Shown: positions 1 through 7,706 of the stretch, piece after piece
How the letters are laid out: each line of letters begins with the position of its first letter
How positions within the stretch are numbered: the first letter of the stretch is position 1
Origin: Massilia sp. Root351
Lineage (GTDB): Bacteria > Pseudomonadota > Gammaproteobacteria > Burkholderiales > Burkholderiaceae_D
Length of the DNA: 64,000 nt
Assembly: GCF_001425045.1 (NCBI RefSeq)
Contig: NZ_LMDJ01000031.1
Location: forward strand, 405,232-469,231
Reading direction: 5' to 3'
Position numbers and translations under genes: made by a program
Notes under the pieces: generated by a model
Database searches by the model: none
Told to the model about the DNA's origin: nothing
Seen by the model: the letters and a program-made list of their open reading frames with translations, nothing else

Positions 1-459
1 GCCGCCGATGACGGCCACTTCCTGGCCACGGTAGAAGAAGCCGTCGCAGGTGGCGCAGGCGGATACCCCGCGCCCCATGAATTCCTGTTCGGACGGCAAA
101 CCCAGGTACTGGGCCGACGCGCCGGTGGCGATGATCAGTGCGTCGCAGGTGTACTCGGCGCTGTCGCCGATCAGGCGGATCGGTTTCTCGCTCAGCTTGG
201 CGGTGTGGATGTGGTCAAACACCATCTCGGTGTTGAAGCGCTCGGCGTGCTGCAGGAAGCGCTGCATCAGGTCCGGGCCTTGCACGCCCATCGCGTCGGC
301 CGGCCAGTTTTCCACGTCGGTGGTGGTCATCAGCTGGCCGCCTTGTTCCATGCCGGTCACCAGCATGGGATTCAGATTGGCGCGCGCGGCGTAGATGGCG
401 GCGCTGTAGCCGGCCGGGCCTGAGCCGAGTATCAGGACGCGGGCGTGTTTCTTGTTCAT
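1..459 (-). CDS. trxB: thioredoxin reductase TrxB (C-terminus outside window)
   Basis: Cytoplasmic flavoenzyme that passes NADPH electrons to thioredoxin. Only the first 153 codons are in the window. Visible are the FAD-binding GSGPAGYSAAIYAARA stretch near residue 12 and the redox-active CATC pair (C135, C138) in the usual context, followed by the start of the NADPH domain. The start ATG at 459 overlaps the dsbD stop codon (ATGA), so trxB is translationally coupled as the last gene seen of the leftward mrtJ-to-trxB operon. Pairing with DsbD makes sense: DsbD takes electrons from the cytoplasmic Trx/TrxB system and exports them to the periplasm. Confidence 0.95.
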   Translation of the reverse strand, partial: MNKKHARVLILGSGPAGYSAAIYAARANLNPMLVTGMEQGGQLMTTTDVENWPADAMGVQGPDLMQRFLQHAERFNTEMVFDHIHTAKLSEKPIRLIGDSAEYTCDALIIATGASAQYLGLPSEQEFMGRGVSACATCDGFFYRGQEVAVIGG

Positions 460-2375
460 GGCGTTCCGCTTTGCGATAGTTGAGTTCCGCCCGCCCGCTG
501 TGCGCGCTGCAGTTGCAGGATGAACGGTTCGGGCGGGATGAAGCCGATCAGGCGGCCTTGCGGGATCTCCTTGCCGCTGGCGTCGAACAGGATGATGCCG
601 GGCGGCCCGAACAGGCTGAATTTCTTCATCAGCGCGCGGTCGTCGCCATTGTTCGCGGTGACGTCCACCTGGATCAGGCGCATTTTCTTCATCTCCGCGC
701 TGACAGCGGCCTTGGAGAAAGTCATGCGTTCCATCTCCTTGCAGGCCACGCACCAGTCGGCATAGAAGTCCAGCAGTACCGGCTGCTTGGCCTCGGCCAG
801 CACGGTCTCCAGCGCGGCGACCGTGCGGATGCGGGTGAAGCGCGGCTCGCCGTGGTCTTCCGCCGCCAGCGAAGCCGCATTGGCGGTCCCGCCGCGCAGG
901 TGGGCCAGCGGCTGCAGCACGTCGCGCCCGGCGCTGGCGGCGCCCACCAGCTCGAACAGGCCGCCCACCAGCAACAGCAGGCCGAGCGCCTTGGCCGCAT
1001 AGGCGCCCGGCTTGCTGCCCGGCGGCAGCGCCTGGCCAACGTGCAGGAACACGGCGCACAGGATGGCCAGGCCGCCCCACAGCATCATCATCACGGGGAC
1101 CGGGAATACCGGCGACACCATCCACACCGCCACCGCGATCAGCAGCAGGCCGAATACCTTCTTCACGCCGTTCATCCAGGCGCCGGCGCGCGGCAGCAGG
1201 CTGCCGGCGGACAGGCCGGTCAGCAGCAGCGGCACGCTCATGCCGCACGCCATGGAGAACAGCGCCCAGCCGCCGATCCAGGCGTTGCCGGTCTGGCTGA
1301 TGTAGAGCAGGGCGCCGGCCAGTGGACCGGCCACGCACGGGCCGACGATCAGTGCCGACAATGCGCCCATGGCGAACACGCCGACAAAACGGCCGCCGCG
1401 CAGCTTGCCGCCGGTCTCGCTCAGGCGCGACTGCAGGCCGCTCGGCAGCTGCAGCTGGTAGACGTCGAACATGGACAGCGCCAGGCCCACCAGCAAGGCG
1501 CCGAAGGTCAACAGCACCCACGGCTTCTGCAGTGCGCCGGCCAGGCCTTCGCCCGCCAGGCCCGCGCCCACCCCCAGTGCGGTGTACACCAGCCCCATGC
1601 CGATGCAGTAGGCGGTAGCCAGCAGCAGGCCACGGCTGCGCGACACGTTGCCTTCGCCGACGATGATGGAGGACAGGATGGGCACCATCGGCAGCACGCA
1701 AGGGGTGAACGAGAGCAGCAGGCCGAACACCAGGAAAGCGCCGCCGATGCGCCACAGGCTGCCGCTTTGCAGCGTGCGCTGGGCCAGGGTGCTGTCGTCC
1801 TCGGGCGGCGCCGCCGCTTGCGCAGCCGTGGCGGAGGGATTGCCTGCGCCGGCCGCCGTGGCCGTTTCTGCGGCAGCTGCGCTGCTTGTGGCGGCGCCGC
1901 CGTCCACAGCGGGGACTGTTGCCAGTGTGCCGGGCTGGCCCGGATCGACCTTGAAGGCCAGCTCCTGCGGCGGGTAGCACAGGCCCGCGTCCGCGCAGCC
2001 CTGGTAGCCCACGGTTAGCGTGAACGGCGCGGCGCTGCCACCGGCCAGCGGCAGCGTGACGGCCAATTGCCGCTGGTAGGTCTCCATCTCCTTGTTGAAG
2101 TTCTCGTCGAACTTGCGGATGCCGGGTGGTAGCGAAGGTTGCTCCAGCGCGCTGCTGCCCTTGAAGGCCAGCCGTTCGCGGTACAGGTGATAACCCGGCG
2201 CGATAGCCCAGGTCAGCACCAGCGTGCCGTTGTCGCGCAGCTCGCCGCGCAGCTGGAACGCCTGCTCGGGCGCGAGAAAGTCGTCGGCCGCCGCCGTGCC
2301 GGGCAGGCCGGCGAAAGCCAGCATGGCGCACAGCGCCAGCAGCCAGTTAAATAAACGTCGAAAAGCCCGTTGCAT
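456..2375 (-). CDS. dsbD: DsbD thiol:disulfide interchange protein
   Basis: Inner-membrane electron conduit that moves reducing power from cytoplasmic thioredoxin to periplasmic thioredoxin-fold proteins. All three modules are visible in 639 aa: a signal peptide and periplasmic alpha domain with the cysteine pair in QGCADAGLCYPP; an eight-helix membrane core with the paired motifs FTPCVLPMVP and IVGPCVAGP; and a C-terminal thioredoxin-like domain with CVAC (FYADWCVACKEME). The ATG at 2375 is preferred over a more upstream start because GGGAGG lies 7 nt before it. It follows the DUF3570 gene by 19 nt and overlaps trxB by 4 nt. Likely clients in this window are the TlpA-like protein in the same operon and the SoxW/SoxS-like proteins. 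Confidence 0.95.
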   Translation of the reverse strand: MQRAFRRLFNWLLALCAMLAFAGLPGTAAADDFLAPEQAFQLRGELRDNGTLVLTWAIAPGYHLYRERLAFKGSSALEQPSLPPGIRKFDENFNKEMETYQRQLAVTLPLAGGSAAPFTLTVGYQGCADAGLCYPPQELAFKVDPGQPGTLATVPAVDGGAATSSAAAAETATAAGAGNPSATAAQAAAPPEDDSTLAQRTLQSGSLWRIGGAFLVFGLLLSFTPCVLPMVPILSSIIVGEGNVSRSRGLLLATAYCIGMGLVYTALGVGAGLAGEGLAGALQKPWVLLTFGALLVGLALSMFDVYQLQLPSGLQSRLSETGGKLRGGRFVGVFAMGALSALIVGPCVAGPLAGALLYISQTGNAWIGGWALFSMACGMSVPLLLTGLSAGSLLPRAGAWMNGVKKVFGLLLIAVAVWMVSPVFPVPVMMMLWGGLAILCAVFLHVGQALPPGSKPGAYAAKALGLLLLVGGLFELVGAASAGRDVLQPLAHLRGGTANAASLAAEDHGEPRFTRIRTVAALETVLAEAKQPVLLDFYADWCVACKEMERMTFSKAAVSAEMKKMRLIQVDVTANNGDDRALMKKFSLFGPPGIILFDASGKEIPQGRLIGFIPPEPFILQLQRAQRAGGTQLSQSGTP

Positions 2376-2394
2376 TACATCCTCCCAATTTGAT

Positions 2395-3537
2395 TTACCA
2401 CTGGCGCGTGAGGCCCAGCTGGATGCTGCGCGCACGCAGCGCGTCGAGGCCCGGGCTGCCGCTGTCGACGGCGCGCCACGCGCCGCGCTGCTGATAGGCT
2501 TCCACTTTCACGTCCACGGTCCAGTCGCGGCTCAATTCCTTGGCCACCTTGATCCCCAGCGTCACCGCGCCGAAGCCGGACAGGCGCTGGTCGGCCGACG
2601 AAAAGCGGGTGCTGCCAAACACGTAGCCCGGCGGGAACGGCTGGCCCAGCGCGGCGTCGTACACCGGGTCATAATAGAAGCTGGCCGCGCGCTGGGTGTG
2701 GTAACGCACGGACGGCGTCACCCGCCAGCCTTGCGCCAGCGGCTGCACGTACTCGGCGCCCAGCGTGTGCGCGCGGATGCCGTAGCTGTCGTTGTAGTAG
2801 CGGTAGCTCAGGCGCGAGGCGCCGCCGCTGCCCTCGTGGTGGTGGTTCCAGCGCGCCAGCAAGGTGTTCTGGTTGCGCTCGCGCGGCCGGTTGTCGAAGG
2901 CCTTGTACGGGTCGGAGAAGTAGCCGTGGCCGTGTGTGCGCGTCAGCGTCAGCTGCGCGAGGTCGCGCGGGGTGAGCACCTGGGTCACGCCCAGCATCAG
3001 ATTGACGCTCTGGCGCGACTCGCTGCTGACGATCTTGTTGACCGGGTCGATCGCATCGTCCGAACCGCCCACGCCGAACGACCAGGTGGTGTTCTTGTCT
3101 TCGCTGGACACGGTGCCCGTCAGCGACAGCGCACGCGACACGTAGTCATGCTCGGTGGAGTAGGCCGCGCCCACCGTCACGCTGCCGCGCGGCAGGTAGC
3201 GGGTCACCGCGATATCGCCGGCGCGGCGGGTGTCCTTCATGCGCGAGGCGCCGGACACCGCCGTGTGGTAGCGCGGCGAAGCGCCGGACACATGGTCCGA
3301 GGTGAGGGAGCCGGACAAGGACCACTGGCCGGCGATCGGCGTCACCAGCGACACCGACGGCGAATCGACGTGGATCCGCTCCAGGCCGGACTGGCTTTCC
3401 TCGTACCTCAGGTATTTCAGGCTCAGGGTGCTGCGCTCCGGCGGCTCCTCGGCGTGCGCGGCCAGGCCCGGCAGCAGCAGCGCGGCCGCCAGCAGCGCGT
3501 TGCCCAGCGGGGGCAGGTCGGTTTTTTCTGTATTCAT
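2395..3537 (-). CDS. DUF3570 outer-membrane beta-barrel protein
   Basis: A 380-aa protein with an N-terminal signal peptide (cleavage after AAHA) followed by alternating amphipathic strands with many aromatic residues, ending in a C-terminal W as many outer-membrane barrels do. It matches what I know of the DUF3570 family, which usually sits beside DUF4266 and a thioredoxin-like gene as here. Function is unknown; a porin or a surface-assembly role are both possible. The ATG at 3537 has AAGGA upstream; longer in-frame starts lie in low-complexity Arg-rich sequence and are rejected. Spacing to DUF4266 is 17 nt. Confidence 0.8.
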   Translation of the reverse strand: MNTEKTDLPPLGNALLAAALLLPGLAAHAEEPPERSTLSLKYLRYEESQSGLERIHVDSPSVSLVTPIAGQWSLSGSLTSDHVSGASPRYHTAVSGASRMKDTRRAGDIAVTRYLPRGSVTVGAAYSTEHDYVSRALSLTGTVSSEDKNTTWSFGVGGSDDAIDPVNKIVSSESRQSVNLMLGVTQVLTPRDLAQLTLTRTHGHGYFSDPYKAFDNRPRERNQNTLLARWNHHHEGSGGASRLSYRYYNDSYGIRAHTLGAEYVQPLAQGWRVTPSVRYHTQRAASFYYDPVYDAALGQPFPPGYVFGSTRFSSADQRLSGFGAVTLGIKVAKELSRDWTVDVKVEAYQQRGAWRAVDSGSPGLDALRARSIQLGLTRQW

Positions 3538-3554
3538 GCTAGTCCTTGTGCCGT

Positions 3555-3815
3555 TCAATTGCAGCCGCAGCCGCCGCCACCCACGCCGCTGCCGCCGGAG
3601 GCGGCTTCCTTGCTGGCGTAGATATGCTCGTTGTAGCGCGCTTCCAGCGGATCGCCGTCGATCAGCATTTCCGGCTTGGCCAGCACGCCTTTTTCCCACG
3701 CTTGCACCGGCTTGATGGCGCTGCAGCCGGCACCGGCGGCGGCGGTTGCGGCAACGGCCGCCAGCGCTGCCAGGCGCGCCAGCGCGCGCATGGCGGTATT
3801 GACGCGCGGGCTCAC
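3555..3815 (-). CDS. DUF4266 small lipoprotein with Gly-Cys tail
   Basis: An 86-aa lipoprotein: GTG start overlapping the tlpA-like stop (GTGA), GGGAG 7 nt upstream, a hydrophobic signal and a lipobox-like cysteine (AGAGC). The mature part has the DUF4266 signature (W-x-KG-x-LAKP-x-M then DPL-x-AR-x-x-EHIY-x-SKEAASGG) and ends in GGGGCGCN. An internal ATG at 3791 is the alternative start but has no ribosome-binding site. DUF4266 has no assigned function. The flexible Gly-rich tail with two exposed cysteines, plus three redox genes in the same operon (tlpA-like, dsbD, trxB), suggests the tail cysteines are redox-active or carry a ligand (inference). Confidence 0.75.
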   Translation of the reverse strand: MSPRVNTAMRALARLAALAAVAATAAAGAGCSAIKPVQAWEKGVLAKPEMLIDGDPLEARYNEHIYASKEAASGGSGVGGGGCGCN

Positions 3816-4351
3816 TTTTTCGCTCCCAGGGCGGCGCGGATGCGGCTCTCCAGTTCGGCGCGGTCGCCTTCCCGGAAACCGCTGTGCTCGAACAGGATCT
3901 TGCCGTCCGGCCCGATTAGCACGCTGCTCGGCATGCCCTTGATGCCGTACTGGCGCGGGGCGGCGCCGGCCGGATCGAAGGCGACCACGAAGCGGGCCGG
4001 GGTGTTGGCCAGGAAGCTGCGCGCGTCGTCGGTCTTGGCGTCGACATTGATGCCGACCACCTGCAGGCCTTGCGCGCCATACTTGGCCTGCATCTCATTC
4101 ATCCACGGGAAGGAATGGCGGCAGGGGCCGCACCAGGAGGCCCAGAAATCCAGGTACACCAGCTTGCCCTGGTACTGCTCAAGGCGCACCGCGCCGGCAG
4201 TACCAGGCAGCTCGAAGGCCGGCGCGGGCTGGCCGGGGACGACCGCCGCGCAGGCCGGCTGCGCCAGCAGCAAAGCGGCGGCGGTGCCGCTGATGCCGAT
4301 GACGGCCGCGAGTGCCCGATGGGCACGATTGCCCAGGCTGATGAAGTTCAT
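3812..4351 (-). CDS. TlpA/ResA-like periplasmic thioredoxin
   Basis: A 179-aa exported thioredoxin-fold reductase. A signal peptide ends near residue 35 (AQPACAA), followed by an AhpC/TSA-like fold with WASWCGPC (C74, C77) and the cis-proline loop GMPSS. Such proteins keep cysteines of cytochromes or other envelope proteins reduced and are recharged by DsbD/CcdA. The ATG at 4351 has GGAGG upstream and overlaps the preceding stop codon (ATGA). Its position between a CxxCH-containing surface protein and the cysteine-tailed DUF4266 protein suggests these two are its substrates (inference). Confidence 0.88.
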   Translation of the reverse strand: MNFISLGNRAHRALAAVIGISGTAAALLLAQPACAAVVPGQPAPAFELPGTAGAVRLEQYQGKLVYLDFWASWCGPCRHSFPWMNEMQAKYGAQGLQVVGINVDAKTDDARSFLANTPARFVVAFDPAGAAPRQYGIKGMPSSVLIGPDGKILFEHSGFREGDRAELESRIRAALGAKK

Positions 4352-6546
4352 GCTGCCTCCTGATCGTTGTGTTGGTCTTTGCCGGCGCGGCGCGCCGGCC
4401 CGCGCGCAACCCTGCGCCAGCCGATCACACCCAGCGCCAGCAGCACCAGGAGCGGCAGCATCGGGTCCTTGCCGTCCCGGGCGGCGGAGCAGCCGCCGCC
4501 ACCGCTGTTCTGCGGCTGCGCAGTGGCGGGTGGGGGCACGGCGGCGCTGGCCAGGCCGGTCAGCGCGATAGTCCAGCTGGACGCGGCGTCGCCTTGCAGC
4601 TTGACCTCGCCGGCGCTGGCGCCGGCTGCGGTAGGTGCATAGCGCACCACCAGTTCGCAGGAGGCGCCCGGCTGCAGTGCAAACGGCGTGGCGGCGCAGC
4701 TGGTGCTGTCGGTGACGGCCGAGAACGGGCCGGTGAAGGTGGCGCTGGCCAGGTTGAGCGCAGCGCTGCCGGTGTTGGTCAGCGTGAAGCGCTTGGTTGG
4801 GGCGGTACCGCCGACAGTGACGGCGCCGAAATCGAACGATTGCGGCGATACGGCCAGCGCGGCGCCGGCCGGCACCGCCACGCCGTTGCCGGACAGGTTG
4901 AGGTTGAGCTGGGCGCCGCCATCGGTCATCAGTACCAGGCCGGCGCTGCGGGCGCCTGCCGCTGTCGGTTTGAAGGTGCTGTCTATGGTGCAGCTGGCCG
5001 CAGGGCTCAGCGTGCCGTTGACGGTGCAGCTGCCGCCCAGTACGAAGTCGCCGGGATGGGCGCCGCCCAGCAGCAGGCTGGCGATCTTCAGCGCCGCGCT
5101 GCCGTCGTTGCGCAGCACGGTGCTGCGCGCCGCCGAGCTCCTGCCGAGCTGCGTGTCCGCGAACACCAGCGGGCCGCCGTCCGACAGTACCGGTTTGGCC
5201 ACGGCGGCCGTGGTGCCGGCGCCGGTGATGGCAACCTGCAGGTCCGGCGCGTTGGAGCGCACCAGCAGCGTGGCGGCCACGTTGCCGGCGGCGGCGGGGG
5301 CAAAGCTGAGCGGCACCACGCAGCTCGCGCCGATGGCCAGCGTAGCGCCGCAGGTGCCGGCGCCAGCCGTTATGGCCGTGGCGCCGCTGGCGGTGATCGA
5401 GCTGATGGCAAGAGCCACGTTGCCGTTGTTGGTCAGCGTGACGTTCTGGGTGACTGCCGCACCGCCCACGGTTTGCGCGCCGAAGGCCAGCGCGCTCGGA
5501 TTGGCCGCCAATGCCGGTGCAGCGGCCGCGCCGCTGCCGGACAGGCCGATGGCGGCATTGCCGTTGGATGCGTTCGATACCAGGCTGACACTGGCGGAGA
5601 AGGCGCCCGCCGCAGTCGGCTGGGCCTGCACGGTCAGGGTGCAGTTGCCGCCGGCCGGTACAGGCGCCGCCGTGGAGCAGCTGCCGCCCAGCGTGAAGAA
5701 GCCGCTGTTGGCGCCGCCCAGTGCGATGCTGGTGAAACTGAGGGCTGCCTGGCCGCTGTTGCTGACGGTGATGGTCTGCGGGGCCGACGCGGTATTCACG
5801 ACCAGTGCACCGAAGTTGACGCTGGTGGCCGACAGGGCGACGGTGGGCTGTGCCACGGCGCTGCCGGTGCCGCTCAGGGCAAGGGTGCTGGCGCCGCCGG
5901 TGGCGTTGTGGCCGATGGTGAGTGTGGCCGCGCGCGTGCCTGCGGCAACCGGCTTGAAGCTGACCACCAGGGAGCAGTTGGCGCCAGCGGCCAGCGCGCC
6001 GCCGGCGCTGCAGCTGCCGCCGCTGACGGCATAGTCGCCCGCAGCCGCGCCGCCCAGCGCGATGCTGCTGATGTTGAGCGCGGCCGAGCCGGTGTTGGCC
6101 AGCGTGGCCGTCAGGCCGGCACTGGTCTGGCCCACGGTGGTGCCGCTGAAGGCGAGGCTGGCCGGGGACAGCGAGGCGGCAGGCGCGGCGACCACGGTCG
6201 GGTCGCCGATGAAGGCTGCCAGGTCGGCCAGCTCGGCGGAGCTGAAGCGGCCGTTGAACAGCGCACCCATGCCGCCGCGATTGGCCGCGATGGCGGCGCT
6301 GATCACGGCGGGCGCATTGGCGGCGCGCAGGATGCCGTTGACGTTGCTGGCTGGATTGGGACCATGGCAGGACGCACAGGTGGCGCCGCCGCCCACCGGG
6401 CCGTTCAAATACAGGCTTTTGCCATTCAGGGCGTTCGGCGTCTGGGCCGACGCGGTGCCGAGACCGGCGCCAAGGATCAGCAGCGTGGCGAGGCCGGTGC
6501 GGCGGACTAGCCGCCGGCCCGGGTAATGCGGTGTGGATGGGGTCAT
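4348..6546 (-). CDS. choice-of-anchor D cytochrome-like protein with JDVT-CTERM sorting tail
   Basis: A 732-aa exported protein. It has a signal peptide (to about residue 35), then a short cytochrome-c-like segment with one CxxCH haem site (C57, C60, H61), then about five tandem Ig-like choice-of-anchor-D/HYDIN-type repeats of 105-120 aa. The repeats are marked by recurring GGSC(S/T) and FGAxxVG motifs. The last 52 residues are a sorting tail: GGGGC (C686), ARDGKDP, a hydrophobic helix PLLVLLALGVIGW and a basic cluster RRVARGPARR. This is the JDVT-CTERM pattern, processed by the MrtJ-type protease whose gene lies 48 nt upstream. Expected fate is cleavage near the GGC and retention at the cell surface. 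Fusing a haem domain to a long repeat stalk suggests an extended redox protein. Confidence 0.85.
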   Translation of the reverse strand: MTPSTPHYPGRRLVRRTGLATLLILGAGLGTASAQTPNALNGKSLYLNGPVGGGATCASCHGPNPASNVNGILRAANAPAVISAAIAANRGGMGALFNGRFSSAELADLAAFIGDPTVVAAPAASLSPASLAFSGTTVGQTSAGLTATLANTGSAALNISSIALGGAAAGDYAVSGGSCSAGGALAAGANCSLVVSFKPVAAGTRAATLTIGHNATGGASTLALSGTGSAVAQPTVALSATSVNFGALVVNTASAPQTITVSNSGQAALSFTSIALGGANSGFFTLGGSCSTAAPVPAGGNCTLTVQAQPTAAGAFSASVSLVSNASNGNAAIGLSGSGAAAAPALAANPSALAFGAQTVGGAAVTQNVTLTNNGNVALAISSITASGATAITAGAGTCGATLAIGASCVVPLSFAPAAAGNVAATLLVRSNAPDLQVAITGAGTTAAVAKPVLSDGGPLVFADTQLGRSSAARSTVLRNDGSAALKIASLLLGGAHPGDFVLGGSCTVNGTLSPAASCTIDSTFKPTAAGARSAGLVLMTDGGAQLNLNLSGNGVAVPAGAALAVSPQSFDFGAVTVGGTAPTKRFTLTNTGSAALNLASATFTGPFSAVTDSTSCAATPFALQPGASCELVVRYAPTAAGASAGEVKLQGDAASSWTIALTGLASAAVPPPATAQPQNSGGGGCSAARDGKDPMLPLLVLLALGVIGWRRVARGPARRAGKDQHNDQEAA

Positions 6547-6594
6547 CGTTGCTCCTGGTTGTGCTCTTGTTGGTAAGCCGGGTTGTTAATCTCG

Positions 6595-6957
6595 TTACTG
6601 AAAATTGATGCTGCAGGAAACATGGGCAAAGCCATTGCACAGGGCATGCGCGGCGGCGCATAGCCGCCAGTCCCGCCGGCGCCAGTACAGCAGGCCCATG
6701 GCCAGCCCTGGCGGGAACACAGCGGCGGCGGCGAACCAGCCGGCGCCAGCGTGCAGCAGGCTGAACCCGGCGGCCGGCGCCAGCATGGCGAGCGGCATAT
6801 TCCCGGCCCAGCGCCGCATCAGCCATTCCTGCAGGCCGGCGCGCACTATCCACTCCTCCAGCAGCGGCGCCAGTACCAGCAGGCGCAGCAAGGTGGCAGG
6901 ATCGGTCTTCAGCAGCGACGGGCCGCACAGGGCTGGGAGCAGGGGCAGGGTGGTCAT
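6595..6957 (-). CDS. mrtJ: JDVT-CTERM system glutamic-type intramembrane protease (MrtJ-like, CPBP family)
   Basis: A 120-aa, almost wholly hydrophobic protein with the CPBP/Rce1-type catalytic signature: E34-E35-x-x-x-R39, F65-x-x-x-H69, and H104-x-x-x-N108. It is shorter than ordinary CPBP proteases but fits the small MrtJ group assigned to JDVT-CTERM tails. The neighbouring gene encodes exactly such a tail, which supports the call. It is the first gene of the operon; its ATG (6957) sits only ~10 nt from the -10-like GTATTG of the sigma-type promoter at 6968-6996, so the mRNA may be almost leaderless. Alternative call: another CPBP-family membrane protease. Confidence 0.82.
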   Translation of the reverse strand: MTTLPLLPALCGPSLLKTDPATLLRLLVLAPLLEEWIVRAGLQEWLMRRWAGNMPLAMLAPAAGFSLLHAGAGWFAAAAVFPPGLAMGLLYWRRRDWRLCAAAHALCNGFAHVSCSINFQ

Positions 6958-6967
6958 GTCACACGGT

Positions 6968-6996
6968 CAATACTGTCAAGTCTGAAAAAGGTTCAA
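6968..6996 (-). promoter_or_regulatory. ECF-type promoter of the mrtJ operon
   Basis: On the minus strand TTGAACC (6996-6990) is followed by a 16-nt spacer and GTATTG (6973-6968). The same -35 and -10 cores with the same 16-nt spacing occur in the opposite direction in front of the sigma factor gene (7053-7081). The GAAC core fits the usual ECF -35. The predicted transcription start is only ~4-6 nt before the mrtJ ATG. Confidence 0.65.
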
Positions 6997-7052
6997 AGGA
7001 ACGTGAAATATTTTTCCCGGAATGGCGGCGTGTAAAATGAATCAGAAATTTT

Positions 7053-7081
7053 TTGAACCTTTTCTGTGCTTGTGCGTATAA
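7053..7081 (+). promoter_or_regulatory. ECF-type autoregulatory promoter of the sigma-factor operon
   Basis: TTGAACC (7053-7059), a 16-nt spacer and GTATAA (7076-7081). The spacer also shares TTTT and CTTG at equivalent places with the divergent copy at 6968-6996. The start would lie near 7088, giving a ~50-nt leader before the sigma ATG at 7140. This is typical of ECF factors that transcribe their own gene. Confidence 0.68.
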
Positions 7082-7139
7082 ACCGTAGACAGGTAGAAAT
7101 AACGAAGAAATAGCGAAGCAGCAGCGGAGAAACAGGCAG

Positions 7140-7706
7140 ATGGGGAATTTGGCAGGGGCGGACGGCGGCGAGCCGCAATTGGTGCGGCAGATCGCCACAG
7201 GAGACCGGGCGGCGTTCCAGGCGCTCTACCGCATCTATTTCCCCAGGCTGGCCCGGTTTCTGGACCGCATGGTGCGCAACGCGCCGCTGCTGGAAGAGAT
7301 CATCAACGACACCATGCTGGTGGTGTGGCAGAAGGCGCAGACCTATGATCACAGCTGCAAGGTGTCAACCTGGATTTTCGCCATCGCCTACCGCCAGGGC
7401 TTGAAGGCGGTGAACATGCTCGACGAGCCGGTGGAGTCGGACTTCGAGCAGCAGCCCGGTTGCGCCAGCCAGGAACCCGAGCAGGCCGCCTTGCAGCAGC
7501 AGATGCAGCAGGACGTCGGCCGTGCGCTGGAGGCGCTGCCGCTGGAGCAAAGGGTGGTGGTGAGCCTGGCCTATTACCACGACATGGCCTACCAGGAGAT
7601 CGCGCAGACGATGGATTGCCCGGTCAATACGGTGAAGACGCGGATGTTTCACGCCCGCCAGCGCTTGCGCGGCATGCTGTCCGCACATATGGAAGAATTA
7701 TCATGA
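7140..7706 (+). CDS. ECF-family RNA polymerase sigma factor
   Basis: A 188-aa sigma-70-like protein with region 2 at about residues 25-90 (ALYRIYFPRLARFLDRMV ... DTMLVVWQKA ... STWIFAIAYR) and region 4 at about 125-182 (ALEALPLEQRVVVSLAYYHDMAYQEIAQ ... VNTVKTRMFHARQRL). It lacks region 3, as ECF sigmas do. RBS GGAG lies upstream of the ATG. Its stop overlaps the ATG of the anti-sigma gene. The matched promoters in front of it and in front of mrtJ point to those two operons as its regulon (inference). Confidence 0.95.
   Translation: MGNLAGADGGEPQLVRQIATGDRAAFQALYRIYFPRLARFLDRMVRNAPLLEEIINDTMLVVWQKAQTYDHSCKVSTWIFAIAYRQGLKAVNMLDEPVESDFEQQPGCASQEPEQAALQQQMQQDVGRALEALPLEQRVVVSLAYYHDMAYQEIAQTMDCPVNTVKTRMFHARQRLRGMLSAHMEELS

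Noticed and set aside
480..2018. Long plus-strand open frame opposite dsbD
   Set aside because: Antisense artefact of high GC: no domain, no ribosome site, repetitive Gln/Ala/Arg composition. dsbD on the other strand has all family motifs. The same holds for the long frames opposite the choice-of-anchor-D gene, the M16 gene, glnD and the helicase.
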